Source: Saprospiraceae bacterium
Lineage (GTDB): Bacteria; Bacteroidota; Bacteroidia; Chitinophagales; Saprospiraceae
NCBI GenBank assembly: GCA_007125435.1
Contig: SLDF01000072.1
Span: forward strand, 1-27,209
Direction: 5' to 3'
Length of the DNA: 27,209 bases
A program made the position numbers and the translations under genes. The notes beneath the pieces are model-generated. The model saw only the letters and a program-made list of their open reading frames with translations, searched no databases and was not told the DNA's origin. Of this stretch, positions 7,616 to 15,838 are shown piece after piece; position 1 is the first letter of the stretch, and every line of letters starts with the position of its first letter.

Positions 7616-8386
7616 ATGCCATCAATCTATGAGACCTATATTGACCCGGGAGATTCAATAAAAAGGCAGTTAGCAGTCCTTATAGATCCTGATGACGTCA
7701 CGACTAGTCAAGTAATTAACCTGGTGCGAGAATTGGACGAATATGCAGTTGATTATATTTTGGTAGGTGGCAGTTTGATGATCTCTGATCGCTTTGAAGC
7801 AACCATTAGCACTATAAAGTCAATCACTAAAACACCAGTGATTATTTTTCCCGGAAGTACGGATCAAATTAGTGGGATAGCAGACGCTATTCTCCTGCTT
7901 TCTCTCATAAGTGGACGCAATCCTGAATTACTCATTGGCAAACATGTACTGGCAGCTCAAAAACTTAAAGCCTCTGGCCTGGAGATCGTACCGACCGGAT
8001 ATATGCTGGTCGATGGTGGAGCACCCACGACTGCTTCATACATGAGTAACACCTTGCCTCTACCTGCTGACAAGCCGGAAATTGCTGCCACCACCGCTAT
8101 GGCCGGCGAAATGCTGGGGCTAAAAACCATCTACTTAGATGCCGGTAGTGGCGCCAAAAATGCAATTCCTTCGCCACTTATACAGCAAGTAGCCTCGTCA
8201 GTCAACATTCCGGTATGGGTAGGCGGCGGCATACGCACGCCTCGCCAACTAGAGTCCGTCTATGAGGCTGGTGCACAAGTAGCCGTCATTGGTAATGCCA
8301 TAGAAAAGAATCCCTCAATACTGGCAGAGTTTGCCTCTGTAAACCGCTCAGCTATTTCCATATATCAAAACTCCGATCACTTATAA
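7616..8386 (+). CDS. Geranylgeranylglyceryl phosphate synthase family protein (group II type)
   Basis: A 256-residue TIM-barrel prenyltransferase. Visible family landmarks are the LIDPD motif (22-26) for metal/substrate binding, VGGSLM (50-55), the phosphate-binding YLDAGSGA (173-180) and VGGGIRTP (202-209). The family joins a polyprenyl diphosphate to sn-glycerol-1-phosphate by an ether bond. It makes the first ether lipid intermediate in archaea, and Bacteroidota encode active 'group II' homologues of unclear lipid role. The length fits group II better than the shorter PcrB of Firmicutes; I infer this from length and lineage. The stop codon overlaps the rsgA start by one base (TAATG), so the two are translationally coupled. 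No glycerol-1-phosphate dehydrogenase is present in the window. Confidence 0.92.
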   Translation: MPSIYETYIDPGDSIKRQLAVLIDPDDVTTSQVINLVRELDEYAVDYILVGGSLMISDRFEATISTIKSITKTPVIIFPGSTDQISGIADAILLLSLISGRNPELLIGKHVLAAQKLKASGLEIVPTGYMLVDGGAPTTASYMSNTLPLPADKPEIAATTAMAGEMLGLKTIYLDAGSGAKNAIPSPLIQQVASSVNIPVWVGGGIRTPRQLESVYEAGAQVAVIGNAIEKNPSILAEFASVNRSAISIYQNSDHL

Positions 8387-9330
8387 TGCTTAAAAAAGCT
8401 AAGGTCATAAAGTCTACAGGATCGTGGTACACGGTGATGTTTGACGATGGTAAAAAAGCCGAGTGTAGAATTGTAGGTAAGTTTAGGCTTGACGGCATGA
8501 AGTTGACTAACCCTGTAGCTGTCGGCGACCAAGTCATGGTTCTTGTCGGATCAGGCGAAGACCATCAAATCAAAACCATACTTCCACGGGACAACTACGT
8601 CGCACGCCAATCACCTAGAAAAAAACATGATTTGCACCTGCTGGCATCAAATATTGACCAGGCTGTCTTAATTGTCACCATTACTGAGCCCGATTTAAAA
8701 ATTGGCTTTATCGATCGCTTTTTGCTCATGACAGAGCCGCGCGATATACCTGCTGTCATTGTGTTCAATAAAGCAGACCTGTATCAGCCGGAACACATAG
8801 AGCTTTTTGAGATACTTGCACACATCTATGGCAATATTGGCTATGGTACTATGTTGACCTCGGCACTGACCGGACAAGGTATACCTGAGCTAAAGGATCT
8901 GCTCAAAGGCCGATCTTCCCTCATCGCCGGACAATCAGGCGTGGGTAAGTCCTCACTACTAAATGCCATCCAACCTTCACTCGACCTGCGCGTAGGCGAT
9001 ATTTCGGACTACTCAGGCAAAGGGCAGCACACGACTACTTTTGCCGAGATGCACCACCTTGACTTTGGAGGTAGCATTATTGACACCCCCGGGATCAAGT
9101 CCCTTTCTTTTAATAACCTCGAAGTGATGGATGTCGCTCATAATTTCAGAGAGTTTTTCCAATACTCGTCTGATTGTAAGTTTGGTGACTGTACACATCG
9201 CAATGAGCCCGGCTGCGCTGTCAAAGCCGCTATCCAAAACAATGAAATCAGCGAGATCAGATACCAAAATTATATCCAAATTCTCGACGAAATAGAAGGC
9301 CAAAACTACTGGGAAAGACTGGATATTTGA
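8386..9330 (+). CDS. rsgA: Small ribosomal subunit biogenesis GTPase RsgA
   Basis: A 314-residue circularly permuted GTPase. An N-terminal OB-fold (about 1-70) is followed by the GTPase motifs in permuted order: G4 NKAD (128-131), then G1 P-loop GQSGVGKSS (182-190), then G3 DTPG (233-236). A zinc-binding C-terminal region follows, with Cys264, Cys269, His271 and Cys277 in the C-x4-C-x-H-x5-C spacing. RsgA binds the 30S subunit late in assembly and releases maturation factors on GTP hydrolysis. All key residues are present, and length is normal. The start is fixed by the one-base overlap with the GGGP synthase stop. The 3' repeat copy R2 begins about 145 bp after the stop. Confidence 0.97.
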   Translation: MLKKAKVIKSTGSWYTVMFDDGKKAECRIVGKFRLDGMKLTNPVAVGDQVMVLVGSGEDHQIKTILPRDNYVARQSPRKKHDLHLLASNIDQAVLIVTITEPDLKIGFIDRFLLMTEPRDIPAVIVFNKADLYQPEHIELFEILAHIYGNIGYGTMLTSALTGQGIPELKDLLKGRSSLIAGQSGVGKSSLLNAIQPSLDLRVGDISDYSGKGQHTTTFAEMHHLDFGGSIIDTPGIKSLSFNNLEVMDVAHNFREFFQYSSDCKFGDCTHRNEPGCAVKAAIQNNEISEIRYQNYIQILDEIEGQNYWERLDI

Positions 9331-9473
9331 TGCCACCCCATACCTGCATGATCCGGTCTCTGCACAAGTGTGTATTTGACAACCCGCCTGCATAGTCTGG
9401 ATCGAAGCTATTCTCCACTTTCAAGTCTCCATTTTTTATGCGTGCTTTGTAAGGGTATGTTTTATTTTGTCTT

Positions 9474-9616
9474 TTTGGGCATCACCCCCTATTCACCCTC
9501 TCACTTTGGCAAGGTGAGAGGGTGAACAGGGGGTCGCTATGTTTCGGGGCTCGCTATTCGCTCGGTCCTACGGACTCACTCGCTACCGCTCGCCACCCGC
9601 TCCACAGCGCTGATGC
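9474..9616 (-). repeat. 3'-end hairpin repeat family, copy R2
   Basis: TTTGGGCATCACCC at 9474-9487 to CGCTGATGC at 9608-9616. The internal hairpin has arms 9484-9504 and 9514-9534, 21 bp with one A-C mismatch, and loop TTTGGCAAG at 9505-9513. A second hairpin forms from GGTCC and GGACT around 9565-9578. Apart from the loop, the copy is almost identical to R1 in inverted orientation. The loop reads the same way on the + strand in both copies, so relative to the flanks it is flipped. The preceding 15 bases, GTTTTATTTTGTCTT, are also shared with R5. Lies downstream of rsgA. Confidence 0.85.
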
Positions 9617-9671
9617 AAGACAATAGAAAAATGGCTTATCAAACCCCTTTTCTACAATTTTTATCAAGAAA

Positions 9672-9705
9672 TTTTTGGAAGTCTTCTTTCCAGCCATTAA
9701 CTTTG
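9672..9705 (+). promoter_or_regulatory. Predicted promoter of the dnaE gene
   Basis: TTTTTG at 9672-9677 and TAACTTTG at 9698-9705 with 20 bases between fit the Bacteroidota -33/-7 pair closely. This is the best full promoter match in the window. Transcription would start near 9712, giving a leader of about 75 bases. Confidence 0.6.
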
Positions 9706-9750
9706 TCGGCTTATGCGGCATCTTAGTGTCGAATAAAACGACAACGCATA

Positions 9751-9786
9751 GGCGCTTTAATTATTCAAAGATATATCGAGAGCGCC
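9751..9786. promoter_or_regulatory. Inverted repeat abutting the dnaE start codon
   Basis: GGCGCT at 9751-9756 and AGCGCC at 9781-9786 are perfect inverted repeats separated by 24 bases. The second arm ends directly before the ATG at 9787. Located in the predicted leader, it could be a regulator site or a weak stem over the start codon. Six-base arms can arise by chance. Confidence 0.3.
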
Positions 9787-12726
9787 ATGATACTTAATGC
9801 ACACTCTTATTACAGTCTCAGGTACGGCACCCTATCGCCCACAGATTTAGTAAATAAAGTCAAAGCAGCCGGCTACAGATCGCTGGCCATGACAGATATC
9901 AATAACACATCGGCGACTTTTGCTTTTCTAAAGGCAGCAGAAGCAGCAGGCATACACGGTGTTCCGGGCATAGAATTTCGGCAGGGAGGACAACTGCTTT
10001 ACATTGGCATCGCTAAAAACGAAGAAGGCTGGAGACAACTGTGTGCCTTCTTGAGTCAGCATTCTATCGCCCGGGAAGAATTGCCGCGAATCGCCCCACA
10101 GTGGACAGATACTTTTATCATATATACCAGCTTGCCTAAGCCTTTAGAGGATTTTGCTGACCATGAATACTTTGGTATCCGCCCCCATGAGGTCAACACC
10201 ATCAACCGGCGCAAACTCGACAAACGACCAGATCGTCTGATTGCTTTAGCTCCATTGACTTTTCTAGACAAGGATGGATTCAGAGTACACAAGCTGCTGC
10301 GCTGTATTGATCAGAATATGGTGATTGGCAAATTGACCGAGGAGCACTTCACCTCGCCCCATGATCACCTGCGACCATCCGACCAACTGCGGCAGTGCTA
10401 CCACCTCTATCCAAAACTACTGGACAGAGCAGAGCGCTTACTACAGAGCTGTAGCGTAAGTTTATCAACAGGCCTGTCCAATAATCGTCGCCACTTCACT
10501 GAGTCGAGAAGTGGCGACCTGGAGCTTTTGCAAAAACTGGCATTGAATGGATGCAGGCGTCGCTACGGGACCGGGCACAGCATCGCTGAAGCAAGAGTCC
10601 GCAAAGAGCTCCGCGTCATAGACAAAATGGACTTCCCCGCTTACTTTTTGATTTCATGGGATATCGTTCGATATGCGCATTCTGTAGGTTATTTTCATGT
10701 AGGACGGGGCAGTGGTGCCAACAGTATCGTCGCCTACTGTCTCGGTATCACAGATGTTGACCCGATGGAGCTCGACTTGTACTTCGAGCGCTTTATCAAT
10801 CCACATCGCTCGTCACCACCCGACTTTGACATTGACTTCTCATGGCAGGAAAGAGATGATGTGACAGATTATATATTCAAGCGATATGGGATGGACCATA
10901 CAGCGCTTTTAGCAACCTACAACACCTTCAAAGGTAAGTCCATCATCAGGGAGCTAGGCAAGGTGATGGGTCTCCCCAAGTCCGACATAGATATCATCGT
11001 AAATGAACCCAACGCTGATGATAAGCACCACCCCTATGCCCGGCACATATTCAAGTACGGTAAGATGATAGAGGGTTTTCCCAATTACCTGTCCATTCAT
11101 GCCGGGGGTGTACTGATCAGTGAACGGCCGCTGCACTACCATACCGCGCAGATGATGATGCCCAAGGGATTCCCCATTGTTCACTTTGACATGTATGCAG
11201 CAGAGGATATGGGCTTTCACAAATTTGACATACTCAGCCAGCGCGGGCTTGGACACATCAAAGATGCCATTGATCTCGTAGAAGACAACCAGGGCAAGGC
11301 CATCCATATCCATGATGTAAAGCGCATCATGGCAGACACTCAGGTACGAGACAGGCTGAAGTCAGGGCAGTGTATAGGGTGTTTTTACATAGAGTCACCG
11401 GCGATGAGAGGGCTGCTGACCAAATTGAAGTGCGAAGACTATGTACATCTGGTAGCGGCCAGCTCTATCATAAGACCGGGAGTAGCAAAGTCAGGAATGA
11501 TGCGCGAATACATCAAGCGCTTTCACCGCCCTCAAGACATCCAGTATATCCACCCGGTATTTGAAAAGCATCTCGGCGAGACATTTGGCGTGATGGTGTA
11601 TCAAGAGGATGTAATGAAAATCGTCCATCACTTCGCAGATTTGGACCTGGACGAGTCGGATGTACTGCGCAGAATCATGACAGGCAAAAAAAAGAGCTCT
11701 GACACTTTCCGCCAATTGAAAGAAAAGTATTTCAGAAACTGTAAAAAACGCGGCTATACCGAAAGACTGACACATGAAGTATGGAGGCAGATAGAGAGCT
11801 TTAGCGGCTATTCGTTTTGCAAGGCTCACTCGGCCAGCTTTGCGGTAGAGTCATTTCAGAGTCTTTATCTGAAAACCTACTACCCGCTAGAGTTTATGGT
11901 GGCCGTCATTAATAATTTTGGCGGCTTCTACAGCACAGAGCTATATGTACACGAGGCGCGTATGTCCGGAGGGCACATTCATGCCCCATGTGTCAATAAT
12001 AGCCAGTTCTTGACAACCATAGACGGCATAAACATCTACATGGGATTTGTGCATATGCAAGGGCTAGAGCGCCAGGTCGCCGAATTCATCGTCAAAGAGC
12101 GATCCGAAAACGGCCCCTACCTCAGCCTTGAAGACTTTTTGCGACGAGTCGATGTGGCCTCAGAGCAGTTAATACTGTTGATCCGCATCGGTGCATTTCG
12201 CTTTACCGGCATGAATAAGTGTGCACTCATGTGGGAAAAGAGTGCTATCTACGAACAGGCACACAGCCACATTGGTCTACCATCCCTTTTCCCGGAAGAT
12301 CGGGACGAATACGACCTCCCCCTACTCGAAGAGAGCCCATACGAGCAGGCATTCGACGAAATAGAAATCCTGGGCTTTCCTCTTTGCTCTCCCTTTGACC
12401 TGTTGTCAGAGCGTCCCAAGGTGCAAACGATTGTAGCCGAAGATATGGTAAAGATGGCAGGGCGCAGAGTGACCATGATTGGCTACTTTGTCACTACCAA
12501 GCCCGTAAGAACTGTCAATGGTAAAAGAATGGCCTTCGGAACATGGCTGGACGAAAAAGGACAGTTTTTTGACACCACTCACTTTCCGGAAGCTTTGACC
12601 AAATTCCCTTTTAGAGCCAAAGGGTGCTATGCTATCCATGGCAAAATCGTCCTGGACTTTGGATTTCCCGGCCTGGAGGTAGATAGCATGGAAAAACTGC
12701 CCTACATCAAAGATGAACGATACTAA
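9787..12726 (+). CDS. dnaE: DNA polymerase III alpha subunit, compact second-type DnaE
   Basis: A 979-residue C-family DNA polymerase. Order: N-terminal PHP domain (about 1-200), palm/fingers with VGRGSGANS (305-313), catalytic aspartates Asp346 and Asp348 in PDFDIDF and the probable third Asp481 in KFDIL, a helix-hairpin-helix region, and a C-terminal OB-fold (about 885-965). It is clearly shorter than replicative DnaE1 (about 1150-1450 residues) and lacks a long tau-binding tail. That fits the short alpha subunits, often called error-prone, found beside a Y-family polymerase in many Bacteroidota. No dinB/imuB partner is nearby. The PHP site looks partly degenerate: NAH replaces the usual H-x-H, and DIN replaces D-H-x. 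A probable role is lesion bypass or repair synthesis, but the role is inference. Its promoter is at 9672-9705. Confidence 0.93.
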   Translation: MILNAHSYYSLRYGTLSPTDLVNKVKAAGYRSLAMTDINNTSATFAFLKAAEAAGIHGVPGIEFRQGGQLLYIGIAKNEEGWRQLCAFLSQHSIAREELPRIAPQWTDTFIIYTSLPKPLEDFADHEYFGIRPHEVNTINRRKLDKRPDRLIALAPLTFLDKDGFRVHKLLRCIDQNMVIGKLTEEHFTSPHDHLRPSDQLRQCYHLYPKLLDRAERLLQSCSVSLSTGLSNNRRHFTESRSGDLELLQKLALNGCRRRYGTGHSIAEARVRKELRVIDKMDFPAYFLISWDIVRYAHSVGYFHVGRGSGANSIVAYCLGITDVDPMELDLYFERFINPHRSSPPDFDIDFSWQERDDVTDYIFKRYGMDHTALLATYNTFKGKSIIRELGKVMGLPKSDIDIIVNEPNADDKHHPYARHIFKYGKMIEGFPNYLSIHAGGVLISERPLHYHTAQMMMPKGFPIVHFDMYAAEDMGFHKFDILSQRGLGHIKDAIDLVEDNQGKAIHIHDVKRIMADTQVRDRLKSGQCIGCFYIESPAMRGLLTKLKCEDYVHLVAASSIIRPGVAKSGMMREYIKRFHRPQDIQYIHPVFEKHLGETFGVMVYQEDVMKIVHHFADLDLDESDVLRRIMTGKKKSSDTFRQLKEKYFRNCKKRGYTERLTHEVWRQIESFSGYSFCKAHSASFAVESFQSLYLKTYYPLEFMVAVINNFGGFYSTELYVHEARMSGGHIHAPCVNNSQFLTTIDGINIYMGFVHMQGLERQVAEFIVKERSENGPYLSLEDFLRRVDVASEQLILLIRIGAFRFTGMNKCALMWEKSAIYEQAHSHIGLPSLFPEDRDEYDLPLLEESPYEQAFDEIEILGFPLCSPFDLLSERPKVQTIVAEDMVKMAGRRVTMIGYFVTTKPVRTVNGKRMAFGTWLDEKGQFFDTTHFPEALTKFPFRAKGCYAIHGKIVLDFGFPGLEVDSMEKLPYIKDERY

Positions 12727-12734
12727 GTAAATTT

Positions 12735-12760
12735 AACCCGACCTATGCATAATTCGGATT
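12735..12760. repeat. Short remnant of the MITE-like repeat, copy C
   Basis: AACCCGA (12735-12741) and TGCATAATTCGGATT (12746-12760) resemble the two ends of the 6809-7022 element, brought within a few bases of each other. It lies 8 bp after the dnaE stop and just before copy R3. The length is short, so part of the match may be chance. Confidence 0.4.
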
Positions 12761-12785
12761 AATAAGAACATTTCAATATGTCACC

Positions 12786-12918
12786 TTGGGCATCACCCTA
12801 CTCTTCGATCCGGGTCGCTATGTTTCGGGGCTCGCTGTTCGCTCGGCCTCGATTTCGCTGAGGCTACATCGAGTCTGGCTCCACATTCGTTTCGCCACCC
12901 ACTACACAGCGCTGATGC
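12786..12918 (-). repeat. 3'-end hairpin repeat family, copy R3
   Basis: TTGGGCATCACCC at 12786-12798 to CGCTGATGC at 12910-12918. The shared core GGGTCGCTATGTTTCGGGGC follows a minimal first stem (ACCC with GGGT). The second, distal hairpin has a different sequence from R1/R2 but still pairs: CTCGAT with ATCGAG around 12848-12874. Lies about 60 bp after the dnaE stop, in a 325-bp gap that otherwise holds only copy C and the AT-rich region before the YtxH gene. Confidence 0.75.
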
Positions 12919-13051
12919 AATGAGGTAATAAAACCGACATCATGAAAAATATCTCATAAAAAACACATTTTCAATGCTTTACCAAAACAATTTATGAAAT
13001 CCTGTTGTTATAACCCATATAATTTGTTTAATAACTTTTAAAAAATAATAT

Positions 13052-13381
13052 ATGTCAAACAACACAGGAAATACCATTATTGCATTAATTACAGGTACAA
13101 TAGTAGGTGTCGGAGTCGGCATGCTTTTTGCACCTGATAAAGGGTCTAAGACTCGAAAAAAGCTTCAGGAAGGTATTGAAGACACCAAAGACGAAGCTGT
13201 AGAAAAGTACAACGAGTTAATCGATTTGGTAAAAGGTAAGGCAAGTCAAGCTAAGGCAGATTTAAATGAGTCTGTAGATGAGCTTATTTCCTCAGGCAGC
13301 TACAAGGCAGAAGAAGTGATAGAAATGATGGAGAAAAAATTGGCAGCATTGAAGAAAGAAAACGCCAAACTTCAAAAGTAA
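13052..13381 (+). CDS. YtxH domain-containing protein
   Basis: A 109-residue protein with one N-terminal Gly-rich transmembrane segment (IALITGTIVGVGVGMLFAP, about 11-29). It is followed by DKGSKTRKKL and a long charged helical tail, the hallmark of YtxH/GvpP-like proteins. In B. subtilis YtxH belongs to the general stress regulon; the exact molecular role of the family is not established. It opens a tight operon: the next start follows the stop by 3 bases. The same kind of order (single-TM charged protein, two-TM holin-like protein, small charged protein) is found in E. coli yqjD-yqjE-yqjK, so an envelope-stress role is a reasonable inference. Confidence 0.85.
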   Translation: MSNNTGNTIIALITGTIVGVGVGMLFAPDKGSKTRKKLQEGIEDTKDEAVEKYNELIDLVKGKASQAKADLNESVDELISSGSYKAEEVIEMMEKKLAALKKENAKLQK

Positions 13382-13384
13382 TAT

Positions 13385-13738
13385 ATGGCATTTGAAAGTT
13401 TAAGACATGATGCTGATAAGCTACAAGATGAAACTAAGGCTTATCTGGAATCAACAACTAAATACTATAAGCTCCTGGGGTTTAAGGTTGCGATGCAGTC
13501 TATTTCCATGATTGTACGCACAATTATTATAGGACTGTGTCTGACCATTATCTTATTATTTGCTTCTATAGCTGCATCATTAGCTTTAGGGCAATTATTG
13601 GATAACTATGTTTATGGTTTTCTGATTGTAGCGGGATTTTATGCATTATTATTGGTGATATTTCTCGTTCTGAAAGATAATGTATTCAGAAGAAGGATGC
13701 TAGTCAAGTTTTCAGAAATATACTTTAACGAAGATTAA
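13385..13738 (+). CDS. Phage-holin-III-like membrane protein (YqjE/DUF1469-like)
   Basis: A 117-residue protein with a charged N-terminal helix (1-32), two adjacent transmembrane segments (about 42-70 and 76-98) and a short basic/acidic C-tail. This layout matches the 'phage holin family' proteins of bacterial chromosomes (YqjE-like), which despite the name are not part of a lysis module here. There is no endolysin or phage gene nearby. It lies between the YtxH gene (3 bp upstream) and the next small gene, whose ATG follows this stop with no spacer. Probable inner-membrane stress protein. Confidence 0.8.
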   Translation: MAFESLRHDADKLQDETKAYLESTTKYYKLLGFKVAMQSISMIVRTIIIGLCLTIILLFASIAASLALGQLLDNYVYGFLIVAGFYALLLVIFLVLKDNVFRRRMLVKFSEIYFNED

Positions 13739-13990
13739 ATGGGAAAAAAGATATATTCATCATATGAAGAGATTGATAGGGAACTAGAAATTCTCAAACT
13801 TGAGAAAGATATACATGCTCAAAAAGCAGAATTATATCTGAGAAAATCAAAAACAAATCTATCCCCGGATTATCTGGTATCAGAAAGCATCAACGCTATA
13901 GCACCTAAAGCTCAAGGTATGTTGCAAAATATCTGGTTGATCATTGCATCATTTATTGTCAAATGGTTTGTCAACCGCCAATCTAAATAG
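13739..13990 (+). CDS. Small conserved protein of the YtxH/holin operon (DUF6327-like)
   Basis: An 83-residue protein. Its N-terminal half is charged and helical (YSSYEEIDRELEILKLEKD), and one C-terminal hydrophobic segment (IWLIIASFIVKWFV, about 65-78) is followed by a basic end. The pattern matches my recollection of the DUF6327 family, which accompanies YtxH and holin-like genes in Bacteroidota; I could not verify this. The ATG begins immediately after the TAA of the previous gene, so co-translation is likely. It occupies the place of yqjK in the E. coli yqjD-E-K operon, but sequence similarity to YqjK is not evident. Confidence 0.7.
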   Translation: MGKKIYSSYEEIDRELEILKLEKDIHAQKAELYLRKSKTNLSPDYLVSESINAIAPKAQGMLQNIWLIIASFIVKWFVNRQSK

Positions 13991-14103
13991 CCTGAAACAA
14001 AAGGCTCATAATCGAATCATGCAGTAGTGTTTTCTGATCAAAATTTAGATCATCGAAGCGCTATTGAAGGCTTGGGTTAAAAAAATTTGATTTGTATTTG
14101 AGA

Positions 14104-14142
14104 GAAGCATGGCGTCATCTGTATTGATGTCATGCTTCTTTC
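14104..14142 (+). terminator. Possible terminator of the YtxH operon
   Basis: GAAGCATG at 14104-14111 pairs with CATGCTTC at 14131-14138, and GATG/CATC inside may extend the stem. A T-rich run (TTTCATT) follows. It lies 110 bp after the operon's last stop. The U-tract is interrupted, so strength is uncertain. Confidence 0.45.
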
Positions 14143-14211
14143 ATTAAACCCGCTGAGCTGAATAAGATAAAATACATCACAACCCTATCTGGCATCTATA
14201 CTCAAGATCTT

Positions 14212-14370
14212 GCATCAGTGATGTGAAAGGGTCCCGCATCCCGAAGGGTAAGGGAGACTACAATGAGCGTCAAGCGAATTGTAGGCCAAGCGAATAGCGC
14301 GCCCTGGAACGTAACGACCCCTTATCCGCATCCCCCATAAAAGGGATGCGGATAAGGGGTGATGCCCAAA
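14212..14370 (+). repeat. 3'-end hairpin repeat family, copy R4
   Basis: GCATCAGTG at 14212-14220 to GGGGTGATGCCCAAA ending at 14370. The main hairpin is a perfect 18-bp stem (arms 14317-14334 and 14343-14360, 8-base loop) with a sequence mostly unlike R1/R2 beyond the closing ACCCC/GGGGT. A second hairpin pairs CTACAAT (14258-14264) with ATTGTAG (14278-14284). Located between the convergent YtxH operon and fumC. On the minus strand the TTTGGGCATCACCCC end follows the fumC stop by about 43 bp. Confidence 0.8.
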
Positions 14371-14413
14371 AACAAAATAAAATAGTTTCAATTTCGTCTC
14401 GAAAGCAACCGCA

Positions 14414-15811
14414 TCACTTCTTGAGTCCGCTTACCATATTCTCTGGTCTTACCCACTCATCAAATTGCTCATTGGTAAGCAGACCGAGCTCTATAGCTGC
14501 TTCGCGGAGAGTGGTACCTTCCCTGTGCGCTTTCTTGGCAATACTGGCAGCATTGTCGTATCCGATGTGTGGATTAAGTGCGGTGACCAACATGAGAGAG
14601 TTTTCGAGATTTTGCTTGATACGGCTGTGATTCGCCTTGATACCGGAGACACAGTTTTTGTTAAATGACCTGGAGGCGTCTGCAATCAGCCGTGCCGACA
14701 TGAGGTAATTGTATATCATCATGGGCTTGAATACATTCAGCTGAAAATGGCCATTCATCCCGCCAACATTGATGGCGACGTCATTGCCAAAGACCTGTGC
14801 ACAGGCCATAGTCAGAGCCTCAGACTGGGTGGGGTTTACTTTGCCCGGCATAATGGAGGAACCCGGTTCGTTTTCAGGGATTAAGATTTCACCTATACCA
14901 CAGCGTGGACCTGAGGCCAATAACCGGATGTCATTCCCTATTTTCATGAGGCTGGTAGCAATAGTCTTGAGTGCGCCGTGAGACTCCACGATGGCATCGT
15001 GAGCCGATAGTGCCTCGAATTTATTCTCAGCGGTAACCAGAGGTAGTCCGCTCAGCTCTGCTATAGTCCTAGCGACATTGACAGCATAGTTGGGAGGCGT
15101 ATTGAGTCCTGTGCCAACGGCTGTACCGCCCAACGCTAACTCTGCAAGGTGTGGAAGTGTGTTTTCAAGTGCTTTGATGCCGTGGCCTAACTGTGAAGCA
15201 TAGCCGGAAAACTCCTGACTTACTGTCAACGGTGTAGCATCCATCAAATGCGTCCGTCCGATCTTTACCACACTTTTATTTTCATTGGAGATGCGCAGGA
15301 GACTGTCCCTCAATTCTCTCAGCGCCGGTATGGTCTGATTGACCGTCATTTTATAGGCTGCAATGTGCATAGCCGTAGGGAAAGTGTCATTGGAAGACTG
15401 TGACTTATTGACGTCATCATTCGGGTGTACCTTTTTCTTATCATCTGTGAGCGAGCCGCCTAGTAAGACATGAGCCCTGTTGGCAATGACTTCATTGGCA
15501 TTCATATTGGACTGAGTCCCGGAGCCTGTCTGCCATACGACCAAAGGAAACTGATCGTCTAATTGACCATTGAGAATCTCATCACATACTTTACCGATGA
15601 TTTCTGCTGTTTCCCGGGCTAAAATACCGGCTTCTGCATTTGTGATGGCTGCCGCTTTTTTTAGGATGGCAAATCCGCGGATGACTTCTATTGGCATCTT
15701 TTGTCCACCTATATCAAAGTTTTCAAGTGATCTCTGTGTTTGAGCTCCCCAATATTTATCAGCGGGCACTTTGACTTCGCCCATCGTATCTTTCTCGATT
15801 CTGTAAGACAT
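14414..15811 (-). CDS. fumC: Class II fumarate hydratase
   Basis: A 465-residue enzyme of the aspartase/fumarase superfamily, interconverting fumarate and L-malate in the TCA cycle in the cytoplasm without an iron-sulfur cluster. Signatures: TGSGTQSNMN (95-104), QSSNDTFPTA (138-147), GRTHLMDATP with His188, and the SS-loop GSSIMPGKVNPTQ (317-329) holding the catalytic Ser. Length and motif order are those of FumC rather than aspartase or argininosuccinate lyase. The gene is isolated: it converges with the YtxH operon, and a separate minus-strand gene pair lies upstream. A TATTTTTG box on the minus strand (15839-15846), about 28 bp before the start, could be its -7 promoter element. Confidence 0.96.
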   Translation of the reverse strand: MSYRIEKDTMGEVKVPADKYWGAQTQRSLENFDIGGQKMPIEVIRGFAILKKAAAITNAEAGILARETAEIIGKVCDEILNGQLDDQFPLVVWQTGSGTQSNMNANEVIANRAHVLLGGSLTDDKKKVHPNDDVNKSQSSNDTFPTAMHIAAYKMTVNQTIPALRELRDSLLRISNENKSVVKIGRTHLMDATPLTVSQEFSGYASQLGHGIKALENTLPHLAELALGGTAVGTGLNTPPNYAVNVARTIAELSGLPLVTAENKFEALSAHDAIVESHGALKTIATSLMKIGNDIRLLASGPRCGIGEILIPENEPGSSIMPGKVNPTQSEALTMACAQVFGNDVAINVGGMNGHFQLNVFKPMMIYNYLMSARLIADASRSFNKNCVSGIKANHSRIKQNLENSLMLVTALNPHIGYDNAASIAKKAHREGTTLREAAIELGLLTNEQFDEWVRPENMVSGLKK

Positions 15812-15838
15812 ATGACTGTTGGTTTATTTAGTTGGCCA

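Noticed and set aside
13385..13738. Holin-like gene as evidence of a prophage
   Set aside because: No endolysin, capsid, integrase or attachment site nearby; chromosomal YqjE-like genes carry the same domain name.
14346..14630. 94-codon + strand frame beginning in repeat copy R4
   Set aside because: Antisense to fumC, which has full family signatures.
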